Shown here piece after piece: positions 21,319-31,844 of a DNA stretch of 64,000 nucleotides. The notes beneath the pieces were generated by a model. That model saw nothing but the letters and a program-made list of their open reading frames with translations. It was not told the origin of the DNA and made no database searches. The position numbers were made by a program, and so were the translations under genes. This DNA is from Bidens hawaiensis (taxonomy: Eukaryota; Streptophyta; Magnoliopsida; Asterales; Asteraceae): assembly GCA_021521415.1 (NCBI GenBank), contig JAIQDT010005788.1:124001-188000 (forward strand), given 5' to 3'. Within the stretch, counting starts at the first letter, position 1. Each line of letters begins with the position of its first letter.

Positions 21319-21888
21319 GTTAGTTCAGGGAATGTCATAACATTCCCTGACATCTCTTATCTCGTATTACCCTTTTCCGGCGCCGTCGCTAGAAAACCGC
21401 GGATTCGCTGAAAAAACGAGTTTCACCGTTTTTCGCCCCGTTCGATCCAGATCTGAGCTAGGGTGACCCCTAAGCTCATCTTAGGTTCTGTTTATACCCG
21501 ATTCCACCCGGATCTCGTGACGTAAACGGTTTAACGGTGTCGGCTCGTCGTTTCGCGATTATATCTAACGGGTTTAAGCTCAAACAACATCATACTATTA
21601 TTACATCGGGTCGGGATCGGTTTTCCATGGTGATTTCGGCTAGAGAGAGAAAATAGATAGAGAGCTTAAGTGTGTGTTTTGGTGGTGTATGGAATATGTG
21701 TGAAATGAATGATTAATTGGGTATCTATGACTAATATAATTATAGATCATGGGCTTAAGCCCATGGTCTTTTCCTCTTTCTTTCATAACCCAAGTCCATA
21801 ACCCATATCCATTTGACCCAACACTAGCCCGACTCATGATAAGTCGTATTTTCATTTAATAACGAAACTAGAAAAACGGGATGTCACA

Positions 21889-22442
21889 ATATATATATGG
21901 GAATCACCGAAATTGTTTTGTACATGTAATTTATGAATGTGAATATTATTTGCATCAGTTCAAATGGTTGATAAACTTTCAAAGATAGACTTTACTATGT
22001 TATTAAATTAAAGTATAATTTTTCCAGGATTCATATATTAAATTCATATATAAATATGCAAGTAGTAAATGTAGAAAACAAGATGTGATTTTTGTCTTAT
22101 AGGATAAAGGGTTAGACCCTTGAAACCCTTATTTTTACCCGATCCTTTTATTGTGTAGAGGGTAGGGTCTCGGGTCCACGTTTCTTTTTAAAAGGGTAAA
22201 GAGCCCAGGTAGGGAATTAGGTAAAAGGTTCAGGTCTTACCCTTTGAGCAGTCTTAACGAATTATGTTTTTCGGGGCTTGGTTCATACTCATATGTGTTA
22301 GATAATACACTTACCTTGAGTGGTAAGTATATGTTATATGAATGTCATACGAAAGATATATGAATGATATTGAAATGATGAAGGAATGCAAAAAGGGTAG
22401 GAGTATATATGTAGATGTTTATGAATATATATATATATATAC

Positions 22443-22477
<35 letters not shown>

Positions 22478-23049
22478 AGGATGGTGGGAACCAGACCCTT
22501 ATAATATCCGAGGTACGTACGGCGAAATTATCTTTAAAATGAAGAGATAATTACTTATGTATTAGTAGACTAAAACAAGAAAGTATGAAAGTTTGAAAGA
22601 ATGAAAGTATGAAAATATAAAAGAACGTAAGTATGAAAGTATAAAGCATGAATGTATGTGTGTATGTATGAATGAAGCATAAGCAGGTTAAGTAATTAAA
22701 ATGTGTCTTTGGATACGTATAAGTATGTAAATGAATGAAATGTATGTTGCCAGATTAACTAGAACTCACTCAGTGTAGCTGACTTTTAGTATGCACGTAG
22801 GCAAATAGGATGAAGGAACTTGCTTGAGGGGATACATAGCATGGACTAAGCCGACTAGCATCTAGTGAAGAAAAGTTATGATATTTTATGATAAGATGAT
22901 TTGAAAGTTTAAAGACAAGATCTAATATTTTTAATGAATGTTTGATGTTTTTATATTCCACCTAAAACTTTTAATTCACTCTGATATTTAGAACTATGTT
23001 TATGAGTAAATCCAATGTGTACGTAGAGCACCGGGATCGGGGCCTTCCA
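21889..23049 (+). repeat. Gypsy P 5' LTR, second part
   Basis: Continues the LTR after gypsy M. Matches 52440-53387 (AATACACTTACCT, GAAAGATATATGAATG, AACTCACTCAG, GTAGCTGACTTTTAGTATG). Ends GGGGCCTTCCA, mutated from CCTTACA. Contains a (TA)n run at about 22424-22472 and one unit of the GGGAACCAGACCC repeat, where the 3' LTR has about four. Confidence 0.85.
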
Positions 23050-23052
23050 AGT

Positions 23053-23064
23053 TGGTATCAGAGC
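23053..23064 (+). promoter_or_regulatory. Primer binding site of gypsy P
   Basis: TGGTATCAGAGC, perfect initiator tRNA-Met type, three bases after the 5' LTR. Confidence 0.9.
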
Positions 23065-23559
23065 CTAAGTTCGAGAGAATTAAGCATCCTGCATGCTTAG
23101 ACTCGAACAGAGAATGAGACATTAAGAAAAAAAGAAAGAAGATGCTAGTTCGAGAAGGCCATGTGTCCCTCAAGCAAGCTCAAGAAAGATAAAGTACATG
23201 ATTAAGTTCATGTAATGATTTATAAGTATATGTATTTGCATGTTAAATGAAGGTAGAATGATGTATGATGTTAGCTTAATTGCTAAAGAAAGAAAGTATG
23301 AATGTCAGCATAATTGCTAAAGAAAGAATGTGTGTATGCTAGCTTAATTGCTAGGGATAAGTATGTAGGTTATATGTATGTTTTTGCATGATTGCATGAA
23401 TAGTAGAAACTAGCACAAGTGAAATCATGAAGGGAAGTATGTAAGACCTGAGGAGTAATGTAAAGAGTTAACTACACTTGGCCAGTGTCATTAACTACTT
23501 ACCTTACAAGTCAAGTGCTAAATTATTCCTGGAGTGATAAAGTTTGTGTTTCCTTAGAG

Positions 23560-23986
23560 AAAATATATGATGAATGCTGCAAGGAGACGGGAACAAGGAG
23601 GTCATATTGGACGTTATGGTAGGACACGTTCCAACCAGATGCCTTCTGAATAAATGTGTGACATAATGATATACCAATTGTAGACAGTAATGATGAAGGA
23701 TCACACTTGGAGATTGTTGTCAAATACACTAAGGGATTTGCTCTTGTTGAAGCATTAAAGGATGCCCAAACGGGGAATCCAAATGGAAGCAACATGAAAG
23801 TAGTGGAGATAAGTCAGTTGGAATGAGTAAACACATGTAGTATGTTTGCAATAGTTAACTCCATCAGAGAACTTGTTGTGATCGGGAGTGACAAAGCAAA
23901 TGATGAGAAGGTAGAGATGATTGAGAAGAACGAGTGATAGGCGAGGAAATCTAATTGAAAAAAGACATTAAAGGATGAGGCTACAT
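23560..23986 (+). pseudogene. gag: Gypsy P gag N-terminal relic
   Basis: The start is readable as MNAARRREQGGHIGRYGRTR, corresponding to the RRGGRTGRRGRP start of gypsy M gag. The rest is heavily mutated and soon out of frame. The small copia element enters at 23987. The stretch 23065-23559 is leader sequence without a gene. Confidence 0.7.
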
Positions 23987-24410
23987 TGTAAGAATAAATT
24001 TATTTTATATATTTATTTATATGGCCATCATTATCATTTATATATAATAGATCAAAATAATTAATTATACCTTATTATATATTAGCTTGGTAATTGTTGA
24101 TGGGTCATATTACTCTTAATAGCTAATAAAGGGTTTCCCCTTGGGTGTATATATAGAGAGAATAAAATAACATCATAACCTAATCTCACACACATAAGTA
24201 AATCATGTGTCTCCTCTCTCTCCTAAACCGGGTTCCTCTCAAGAACCCTAACCATCCTTAACTTTACATCCTAAAGGGGAACTCGATCAAGATGACAAGC
24301 ATGTCGACTACATCATACCCTGCTGTAGTTACTACTCTTCATGCTGTAACAGGTTCATAGGTTTAATATTTATCATGTTTTATATTACTTACATGAAGAA
24401 CTGATCAACA
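23987..24410 (+). repeat. 5' LTR of the small copia
   Basis: 424 bp, TG...CA. Includes TATATATAG near 24151. Direct repeat of 29734-30158. Confidence 0.95.
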
Positions 24411-24423
24411 TGTGGCATCAGAG
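24411..24423 (+). promoter_or_regulatory. Primer binding site of the small copia
   Basis: TGGCATCAGAG directly after the LTR, one base off the initiator tRNA-Met type TGGTATCAGAG. Confidence 0.65.
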
Positions 24424-25323
24424 TGATGTTGATTAATCAGTTCTTCATGTTTTCCGTAAATCTGGAATTGAATCAGAAGACATGGACTAAAACTTGATAA
24501 AACCTAATTTTTTAGGTTTCTTTTTTTTCATGTTCTATTACGAAAACAATACATGAAACTGTTTAAAATCGCTAAAATTCATATTTAGTAAACTCTAATA
24601 TTTTCGAAATATGTTAATTTCATGTTTAAAGATTTCCATTCCAGGTTTTTTGTATGTTTAATTGTTAAAATTTTCGATGATGTTCTTTGCGTCCATCATT
24701 ATTATCGAAAATTATACATATGTTGGTTCAAAATCTTGATTAAAATTTGTTAATGATTATGTAGGGATATATTTTTTCAAATCTTGGATAATTTAGAAGT
24801 TTTAATATTTTCTTAAAGGATTTGAATCCTTTGAAAATAGGAAACATATATAATTGTTAATCATTAAAAATATTTGAACCAAATCTTATCATTACTAAAT
24901 TAGTTTAAAAATATCATGGGTTAAGGGCTTAAACAAGTTTATGGGTTCACGGGTTATTTAAAAAATCATGTATTATGGGCTTAAAATGGCTTATGTGTTC
25001 TAAGAGTTTATGAGTTCCTAAAAAGGTTTGGGTTCATAACCCATAAACCCGAAAACTCACTAATACCGGAATCAACATTTTCCATAAAACTCCATAAAAT
25101 CATGTAAACACCCAAATACTGAAAAACCCACTAAAAGCCGGAAACTGGCAATTCTCGGGAACCCAAAATTTCCGAGAACTAATTCCGCAAAATAAGGTCC
25201 TACCGGAAACTTAAAAAGCCTTACTCTAAACATTTTTCGCTATTACTAATTCAATGTTTTGTAAACCTTAAATATTATAAAATGTTACAAAACATAAAGG
25301 CTTAACTTGAATGAACTTTTGAT

Positions 25324-25585
25324 GTAACACTTTTGCCCAAAGGTGATGAGTTACATTTACCCTATCATTCAAGTTTAACTGAAAGGCTTTTGTTAGTTTT
25401 GCCTAACATGATACAAATGTCTCACTTCTGCCCAAAGGTGATTTGTTACATTTTTATTTAGCAAAACTAGCCCGTGCATAATTAAAATAATTGTCTCACT
25501 TCGGCCCAAAGGTGATGTGTTACAATTGTTTTGCACATATACTTAAATAAATTTTAATTCTGCCCAAAGGTGATTTATTTTTTGT
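25324..25585 (+). repeat. Four dispersed GCCCAAAGGTGA hairpin repeats
   Basis: Units near 25324, 25420, 25496 and 25558 share TGCCCAAAGGTGAT. The first is framed by TGTAAC and GTTACA and has CAC...GTG inner arms, so it can fold as a stem-loop around GCCC. Later units keep parts of this. They lie about 0.9-1.2 kb after the PBS. Confidence 0.8.
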
Positions 25586-25589
25586 TTAA

Positions 25590-28500
25590 GTAGAACTATT
25601 AATTATAGTCTATTAGTTTGATGTTAATAATAGACATATCACATCTTCAATAAAATATAGTGATCCTCATATTAATGATCCTTCATTAATCTAATGATCA
25701 TAAACTTTAATCTATATTATTTTAATATCCCATAATATTACTCACTATATTTTCTTCCATAAATAACGATCTCATCCAAATCATCCACTCTAATCTTAAA
25801 ATAAAATTGAATTTTGTCTCATAAAGAGTTTTAATAACATTTAGCTCTTCTCAAATTTAATTATTCATTAAGACATGATATGGCTATCCTACTGCTCTTT
25901 CTAATAACAATCATTATATTAAAAACTAGAGCATAACAAATTGGATGCGTTAATCATAATGTCTCTTATAATAATGATAATCAATAATTTATTTAAATAA
26001 ATGCTATCACTAGAGTTATTCTTGATTTAGTTTAACCTAAGACTAATCAAAATAACTCATAAGACGCATGCATTCTTTCTTGAAAATTCTAACTATAAGG
26101 TTAAATGACATTACCAAATACATCATAATGTAAAATACCATGACCCATAAAATTAAGGGCTTACACATGGAAATAAATACATTTTTTAGTACATTACATA
26201 CTAAAATTTTCAGCAGTACAATTTGATGCCTTACGAATCAACTATAACACTCAGAAGTACCAAAGGAAAATGAGTGTGTTGATCAGCAACATATGTACAC
26301 GAAAAGAAATGTCTGGTGCTAGAAATAAGATGTTATTCAACTCACTACCACTAAAACTTAAAAGAGGATAATTCTAAGGTTCATAGACAAAATACAAGTA
26401 TTACTTCCAGCTTTAGGTTTCTTAAGGAGAAGTCCCATTGCAAAAATATGCCATTTGATTAGGCATAGACATTACAAGACTATCCCTAATTCAAAAGAAC
26501 AACTGGCTAAAATTGATAGTTGTATAATAATGATATATAAGTCTGCCAATCCTAATATTCCCATTAACACATGATTTGTTGAGTTTAGTTCTATATGTTT
26601 ACCCGAAATCAACAAATAACTAACATGAGTGTTAGTGACAAATTTAAATGTTAAGGTTATTAGAACCATGATAAACTGTCTTTTAATTACACTTTATGAT
26701 ACCTTAAATATTCTGAAGATTAATCAGAATTTAGTATCAATACTTAAGTTACATTATGACAATTATAAGGTTTGCATAGCCAACATAAAGTCACTCTTAC
26801 CTTAAACTTTTATATTATTTGTTATCAATATCTGGATTGAAATATTTATAAAATAGAACTAGATGATAATGTATACCATCATAACTTTTGTTATCATGCC
26901 AATAAAAATTTAACAAAAGACAAATGAGACCAATAAAATTCATCCATTAAAAGCAAATTTTATGAGAAATCATGACATGTTTGATGAGGGTGTTTTTTCA
27001 TAATCTCATTCTTAGTGATTTTAAATCATGTGTTAGATGTCCTAAACATTACTTGGCTTAAGAAATATATATGGGTCCACCAGAAGTTATATTTCACGTA
27101 CATTCGTGGAACTTATTCAAATGGAATATTCAAACATAATTCTTTTATCATTTAAAAAACTATTTACTTGTATCTAATCTGACTTCTATGGTCCATGGTT
27201 TTAAAGAGATCCATTCATATATACATAATACGATTTCTTCTAAATATATCCCTAAGTTTATTATGACATCTGGACGTTAATGAAATCAAATCAAGTCTAA
27301 CATATATATGAGAAATTCTGACATCACGTACATCATTGAAACTCCTTATGTAGTTTTTTCTAGAGATATTAAAGATTAGTGGGAGCCTTAAGTGTCTCAA
27401 TCATAACTTACAAGATTTGCAGGAGTTGGTGGAGTGAAAACTTGATATTATCTCAATTGCACCTCTTGCACATGGCACTGCTTCATCACAACACTATTTT
27501 ATCGAAACTTATCTCTTTAGAATTTACTACTACTACTCTTACAAAAGTTTCATTGTTGCTAAATGTGGGCATATTCAGATTTCTTAATAAACTAATCCTC
27601 ACTAAGAGAAACTACAACTTATATTATTAACTTGTTTCTCTATTAGAATCTATTGGTCCTTAAATATTGACCATAAGCATGTAAATTTCCTAAAGGTTTC
27701 TAAGGCCAGTGGGAGCAGTAAAAGTATTTATAATGACTTGTTAGAAGTACAAGAGGCGGGGGGAGAGATATTAAATTTTACTCCAATTACACCTCTTGTA
27801 CACCATACTGCACCAACTCTTACACACTTAGAATCCTGAAAATGATAGCCACCTAACCAAGAGCTAATCCTTATAACCGAGACTTTTAAAATTACCCAAT
27901 AATCAACTTAGGAGGCCATCTAGGTTTTAAAACCTACTAAATTTGATGCTTATGTAACCTCCCTAACTAAAGTTGAATTGGATGTTGGAAAGTTTAATGA
28001 TCATACCCCTTATAATTAAACCATTATCATCAATCATAATTGACTCCATAAGTCGCTAACGTTTTGAGATTTGGTTGAATCACCTAAAGGTGTTCATAAC
28101 TAAACTAAATCCTAACACAAACGTTAAGACACTAAGAAGCATAATTGATTATTAAAGGTTATATTCAAAAGGGAATAAATCATCAAAGAGTCTTATAACC
28201 TATATTATAAAACATTTCTTTGAGGATCATCACTTTTCAAGTAGCTTATAATAGTTAAAGAGCTACGTTAGAAGAACATTAACACAACTTTCCCTAATAA
28301 TTGACTTACATACCTACATGCTCATAAAACAACCTAAATGTTATAAACTGAAGATTAATGAACATTTAGTCTATAAGTCAATAAAATTCATATATGGGTT
28401 AATGAAAACATCAAAATTTGATGAAATATTTATACAATTATTTTTATCAAAAACCAAGTGGATTAATGTACCTACCTCAAGATGAGTGGGAACAACTAAA
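25590..28500 (+). other. Decayed interior of the small copia
   Basis: AT-rich sequence with stops in all frames. Around 27380-27480 and 27710-27810 two related stretches (AGTGGGAGC followed by ACACCTCTTG) are duplicated. I cannot assign gag, protease or integrase. Confidence 0.6.
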
Positions 28501-29345
28501 AACAAACTTGTCCTTATATAGATGACATTCTTCTGACAAGTATATGTTACATAAGTCAAAGCATTGTTCACACACTTTGATATGAAATATCTCAAAGATA
28601 TCCCTTACATAATAGATATCATAACATTCTGAGATAGACCCAAAGGGACATTAGTTTTGTTCTATAAGTTTTATCTTAAATGGGTCCTTACACATGTAAT
28701 AAACAATACTGCTCTATTTAGAGGATAATATGATCATTGAAATTATTACCTTATGCTTCATTAAGTAGAAGCTTTATGTAGGTTCAAGTCTATACTCGTT
28801 CAGATATTACTCAAAATTGTAACACACTAGATATGCCTAGATTAATGTGAAACATCTAAAAGAGTATTAAAATATCTTTAAAAGAAATGAAAGACTATAA
28901 TTTAAAAGAAGAAGTGAGAATTCAAACCGGTATATTACTCTAAACTTTGTCATATTCAGAGATAAGAAAAAGTAATTTTCGGGATATATTCTTATGTCAG
29001 TAGGTAAATCTATCTCATGGAGGAGTCATAATGAACTAATAACAATAACCTAAGTCATAACAACATAATATGTTGATTAATTACAACGTTGTTGTCAATA
29101 AATGTTGTTGAATATTTATTAGTGGACTCATAAGTTTTATTAAACTCCAAATAACTTATATATTGAAGACTAATTGTGATAACGTCAGCTACCATGTTTT
29201 CTCAAACAGTAACAGTTTGATAGGTGCTGCATTAAATTTTGATATGAAATTAATTTTTCGTTTATCAACGAATTGAGGAATCTAAATTTTAATATCGAAT
29301 ACATTCATGATATGCTTAAGGATCCTATAACTAAAGGTTTATTAC
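28400..29345 (+). pseudogene. pol: Copia RT and RNase H relic
   Basis: The catalytic YIDDILL motif is at 28515-28535. An RNase H end reading NIEYIHDMLKDPITKGL is at 29291-29341, matching the copia consensus in which a DxLTK-type tail closes pol. Intervening sequence is frameshifted and stop-rich. Orientation agrees with the PBS and PPT. Confidence 0.75.
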
Positions 29346-29718
29346 CCATAAGTATTATGAAAGCGCTTATAATCATGAGGGGTTTATTAATGACCACGTA
29401 CTACTGCATATCATACTATGAATGATTAACTATTAAATTTCCTCATCAGTTTTGATTTTGTACATCTCTTAATATGTTCTACATGCATAATGACATATAG
29501 ACGAATTAAATATACAAATCAACGTTCTGAAGGGCTTACATGAAAATTTGGATCATAACTACTTAGCTTTTAAATAAGGACTGCAGTATGATTAATGAGG
29601 GTCTTGAGCTGATGTTCAATTCAATGACTGTATTTCTCTGCTCCAGTTTGAGTTTAAAACTAAAATGAGTGTAAACTCCTGATCAGGCTTATCTAATACT
29701 CATAATAAATGATTACTC

Positions 29719-29733
29719 GGCCAAGTGGGAGAA
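29719..29733 (+). promoter_or_regulatory. Polypurine tract of the small copia
   Basis: GGCCAAGTGGGAGAA abuts the 3' LTR; AAGTGGGAGA is the common copia form. Confidence 0.85.
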
Positions 29734-30158
29734 TGTAAGAATAAATATATTTTATATATTTATTTATATGGCCATCATTATCATTTATATAATAATAAAT
29801 CAAAATAATTAATTATACCTTATTGTATATTAGCTTGGTAATTGTTGATGGGCCATATTACTCTTAATAGCTAATAAAGGGTTTCCCCTTGGGTGTATAT
29901 ATAGAGAGAATAAAATAACATCATAACCTAATCTCACACACATAAGTAAATCATGTGTCTCCTCTCTCTCCTAAACCGGGTTCCTCTCAAGAACCCTAAC
30001 CATCATTAACTATACATCCTAAAGGGGAACTCGATCAAGATGACAAGCATGTCGACTACATCATACCCTGCTGCGGTTACTACTCTTCATGCTGTAACAG
30101 GTTCATAGGTTTAATATTTATCATGTTTTATATTACTTACATGAAGAACTGATCAACA
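29734..30158 (+). repeat. 3' LTR of the small copia
   Basis: 425 bp, TGTAAGAATAAAT...GATCAACA, followed by TACAT. Confidence 0.95.
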
Positions 30159-30163
30159 TACAT

Positions 30164-30440
30164 GGTATAGCGAATGTGAAAAGATTACACTAAGGAGTAT
30201 GTATGCCAGAGAACACTAGCATTACTTTAGCTCAAATTGTGAGAATGGTTAAGGATTGTAAGATAGAACTACAGGGACGCGAGTTCCCTGTTATTCTTTG
30301 TGTTATGACCTTAGGGGGTTCGATGTGGTTTTGGGAATGGATTGGCTATCTGAGTTTGAAGCTCAAATAGTGAGCAAGAGTAAGATGATAAGTGATATAT
30401 TTGGATGGCGGTACATGATAAGTGAAATCTTAAAGTCATT
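30164..30440 (+). pseudogene. Gypsy P protease relic
   Basis: Reads close to gypsy M protease: ITLAQIVRMVKDCKIEL, then GREFPV, then after a one-base frameshift FDVVLGMDWLSEFEAQ. It lies between the small copia (left) and copia D (right), which confirms that both are insertions into one gypsy gene. The RT continues at 50060. Confidence 0.88.
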
Positions 30441-31003
30441 TGTTTGATCCCACTGATTAACACTTGTTCTAATCAATACCTTAAATCTGATTCAGATCTA
30501 TATATAATGATATTAATTAAACGGATCTAACTCGTTTATACCTTAGTTTAATTGTTATTAGTGTATATATCTATATATTAGTATTGTGAAGCTTGAGAGA
30601 GAGAGAATACTTTAAATCACTGAATAATATTAATTCTCTCAAAACTTCAACCCTTCACAAGTGAACAGTGGTTCACTATATATAGAAGACGATCTGGTTC
30701 GCTAACATCCCCTAGCGAACCAGACTCCCCTTCGTTAACTTAATTAACTTAACGAACCACCCCCTGATTCGTTAACATCCCCTAACGAATCATGAGGGAA
30801 TACATTATATAGTCCTAGTTCGCTAACATCACTAGCGAACTAGACTTAACCTTAACAAATTAGTCCTAGTTCGCTAACATTCCTAGCGAACTAGACTGAT
30901 CTTAACGAATTAGATAAACAAACATTAAATATTACATTAAAATAATCAAATAAACATTTAACGATAATTACAAAGACTCGAGACGCAAAACCGTGCACTA
31001 ACA
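30441..31003 (-). repeat. Copia D 3' LTR
   Basis: 563 bp; the minus strand starts TGTTAGTGCACGG and ends GGATCAAACA. Contains five hairpins and TATATATA at 30677-30684. Confidence 0.95.
30694..30894 (-). promoter_or_regulatory. Five-hairpin array upstream of the TATA box, copia D 3' LTR
   Basis: Inverted repeats: 30694-30723 (arms CTGGTTCGCTA/TAGCGAACCAG), 30731-30756 (TTCGTTAA/TTAACGAA), 30765-30792 (TGATTCGTTA/TAACGAATCA), 30815-30843 and 30866-30894 (CTAGTTCGCTA/TAGCGAACTAG). Loops are mostly ACATCCC-like. Arms change in matched pairs between units. On the element strand the TATA box follows the array. Confidence 0.93.
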
Positions 31004-31017
31004 GACACCCCATCGTC
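31004..31017 (-). promoter_or_regulatory. Polypurine tract of copia D
   Basis: The minus strand reads ACGATGGGGTGTC next to the 3' LTR. Confidence 0.8.
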
Positions 31018-31037
31018 TTGAGCTCTTTGTCTTTAAC

Positions 31038-31844
31038 TTATTTGAAATGCTTTGTCTGCCAATCTCTGCAACTATGAATCCCGTGCTCATGGCATACACG
31101 AACAACACGTTGAAATTGCATAGCCAGGTCGTAATCTTCTTGGCGTTCAAACAAAATCTGCTTCCTGTATAGCACGTCATTGTCTGTCTCCGATAAATTA
31201 ACCAACCACATCGGGTCGATTATCTTGATAAGCTCAGTCTGTAGTCCTCGACCACAAACAATAACGGCCTCGCCAGTACGATTGTCGTAGTACCAACGGT
31301 TGAAAGACAGATAAATATCTTGTGGCATTGTCTTCACAGGAACTCTTCTCATTGTCTTTGGTGGCTTCACTTTCAAAACAAGTTTCTTCCAGCCAGTCCT
31401 CGGATCAATCTCATCAGTACGTTTACGTTTTGGGACTTGGGGCTTGAAGAACTTGAAGCCATGATTGACCTCGAACAGTAAGTGTTGATGAAACCACTCA
31501 GCCATTCGGTTGCCCCCACGATTGATAAATGGACGTCTCGCGAAGGTGCGTACATCCCAACGCAGTAGTGTCAGAACATCCATAATCCTTTCGTAATATT
31601 GCACACCTTTTTCCCATTTCACAATACATACCTTAAGGTCTGAATTAAAGAGCCAGGAGACAATGTCACCATGTACCTTAGAAACAGTCTTGAAGGTAGT
31701 CATCTTATTTGCCTCAATCCAAGCAGCAACGGTATCCTTTCTTTCTTTATCTACATACCGGAAAGCACTGATGATCTTGCCCACTTTCTGGCATTTGAAC
31801 CATCTTTCAATGTCATCATCAGTTACTTCTTTGAGTGAATGAAC
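31038..31844 (-). pseudogene. Copia D 3' ORF, C-terminal part
   Basis: An open stretch of about 269 codons from the gypsy L junction to the natural stop. Includes DDDIERWFKCQK, VSKVHGDIVSWLFNSDLKVC, LTLLRWDVRTFARRPFINRG, EVNHGFKFFKPQVPKRKRTD and the end DWQTKHFK. It aligns with 7180-7970 of copia A and lacks the in-frame stop that copia A has at 7569. The N-terminal part is at 43500-45718. The split is at one codon, with an imperfect duplication (GTTCC/GTTCA on the minus strand). Confidence 0.9.

Larger units (their letters stand above)
11398..21888 (-). mobile_element. Gypsy M: chromodomain-bearing Ty3/gypsy (Tekay/Del-like), minus strand
   Basis: 3' LTR 11398-13188, PPT, one long gag-pol region 13225-17870, PBS and 5' LTR 18275-21888. 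Domain order gag, protease, RT, RNase H, integrase, chromodomain defines a chromovirus; wording resembles the Tekay/Del clade. It inserted in the 5' LTR of gypsy P within an AT microsatellite, so no clean target-site duplication can be read. The 5' LTR was later hit by a MULE. The gag-pol has about five in-frame stops and at least three frameshifts. Confidence 0.92.
18275..21888 (-). repeat. Gypsy M 5' LTR, interrupted by a MULE
   Basis: TGTAAGGCCC at the low end, GGGATGTCACA at the high end. About 2.2 kb once the 1.4-kb MULE (18440-19844) and one 9-bp duplication are discounted. Contains the 7-unit 32-bp array at 20126-20349, a GC-rich block at 20822-20935 and an AACGAA array at 21031-21318. 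The basal part is nearly identical to 11398-13188. Confidence 0.9.
23987..30158 (+). mobile_element. Small-LTR copia element with decayed interior
   Basis: LTRs 23987-24410 and 29734-30158, flanked by a perfect 5-bp duplication TACAT (23982-23986 and 30159-30163). The LTRs start TGTAAGAATAAAT, end GATCAACA and differ by only a handful of bases. The 5.3-kb interior has no intact ORF, but copia relics fix its strand as plus: YIDDILL at 28515-28535 and an RNase H tail at 29291-29341. Young LTRs around a dead interior suggest mobilisation in trans. Confidence 0.93.

Noticed and set aside
30694..30894. CRISPR-like array of repeated palindromes with spacers
   Set aside because: Plant LTR context, repeats differ in their arms, spacers are irregular and there are no cas genes.
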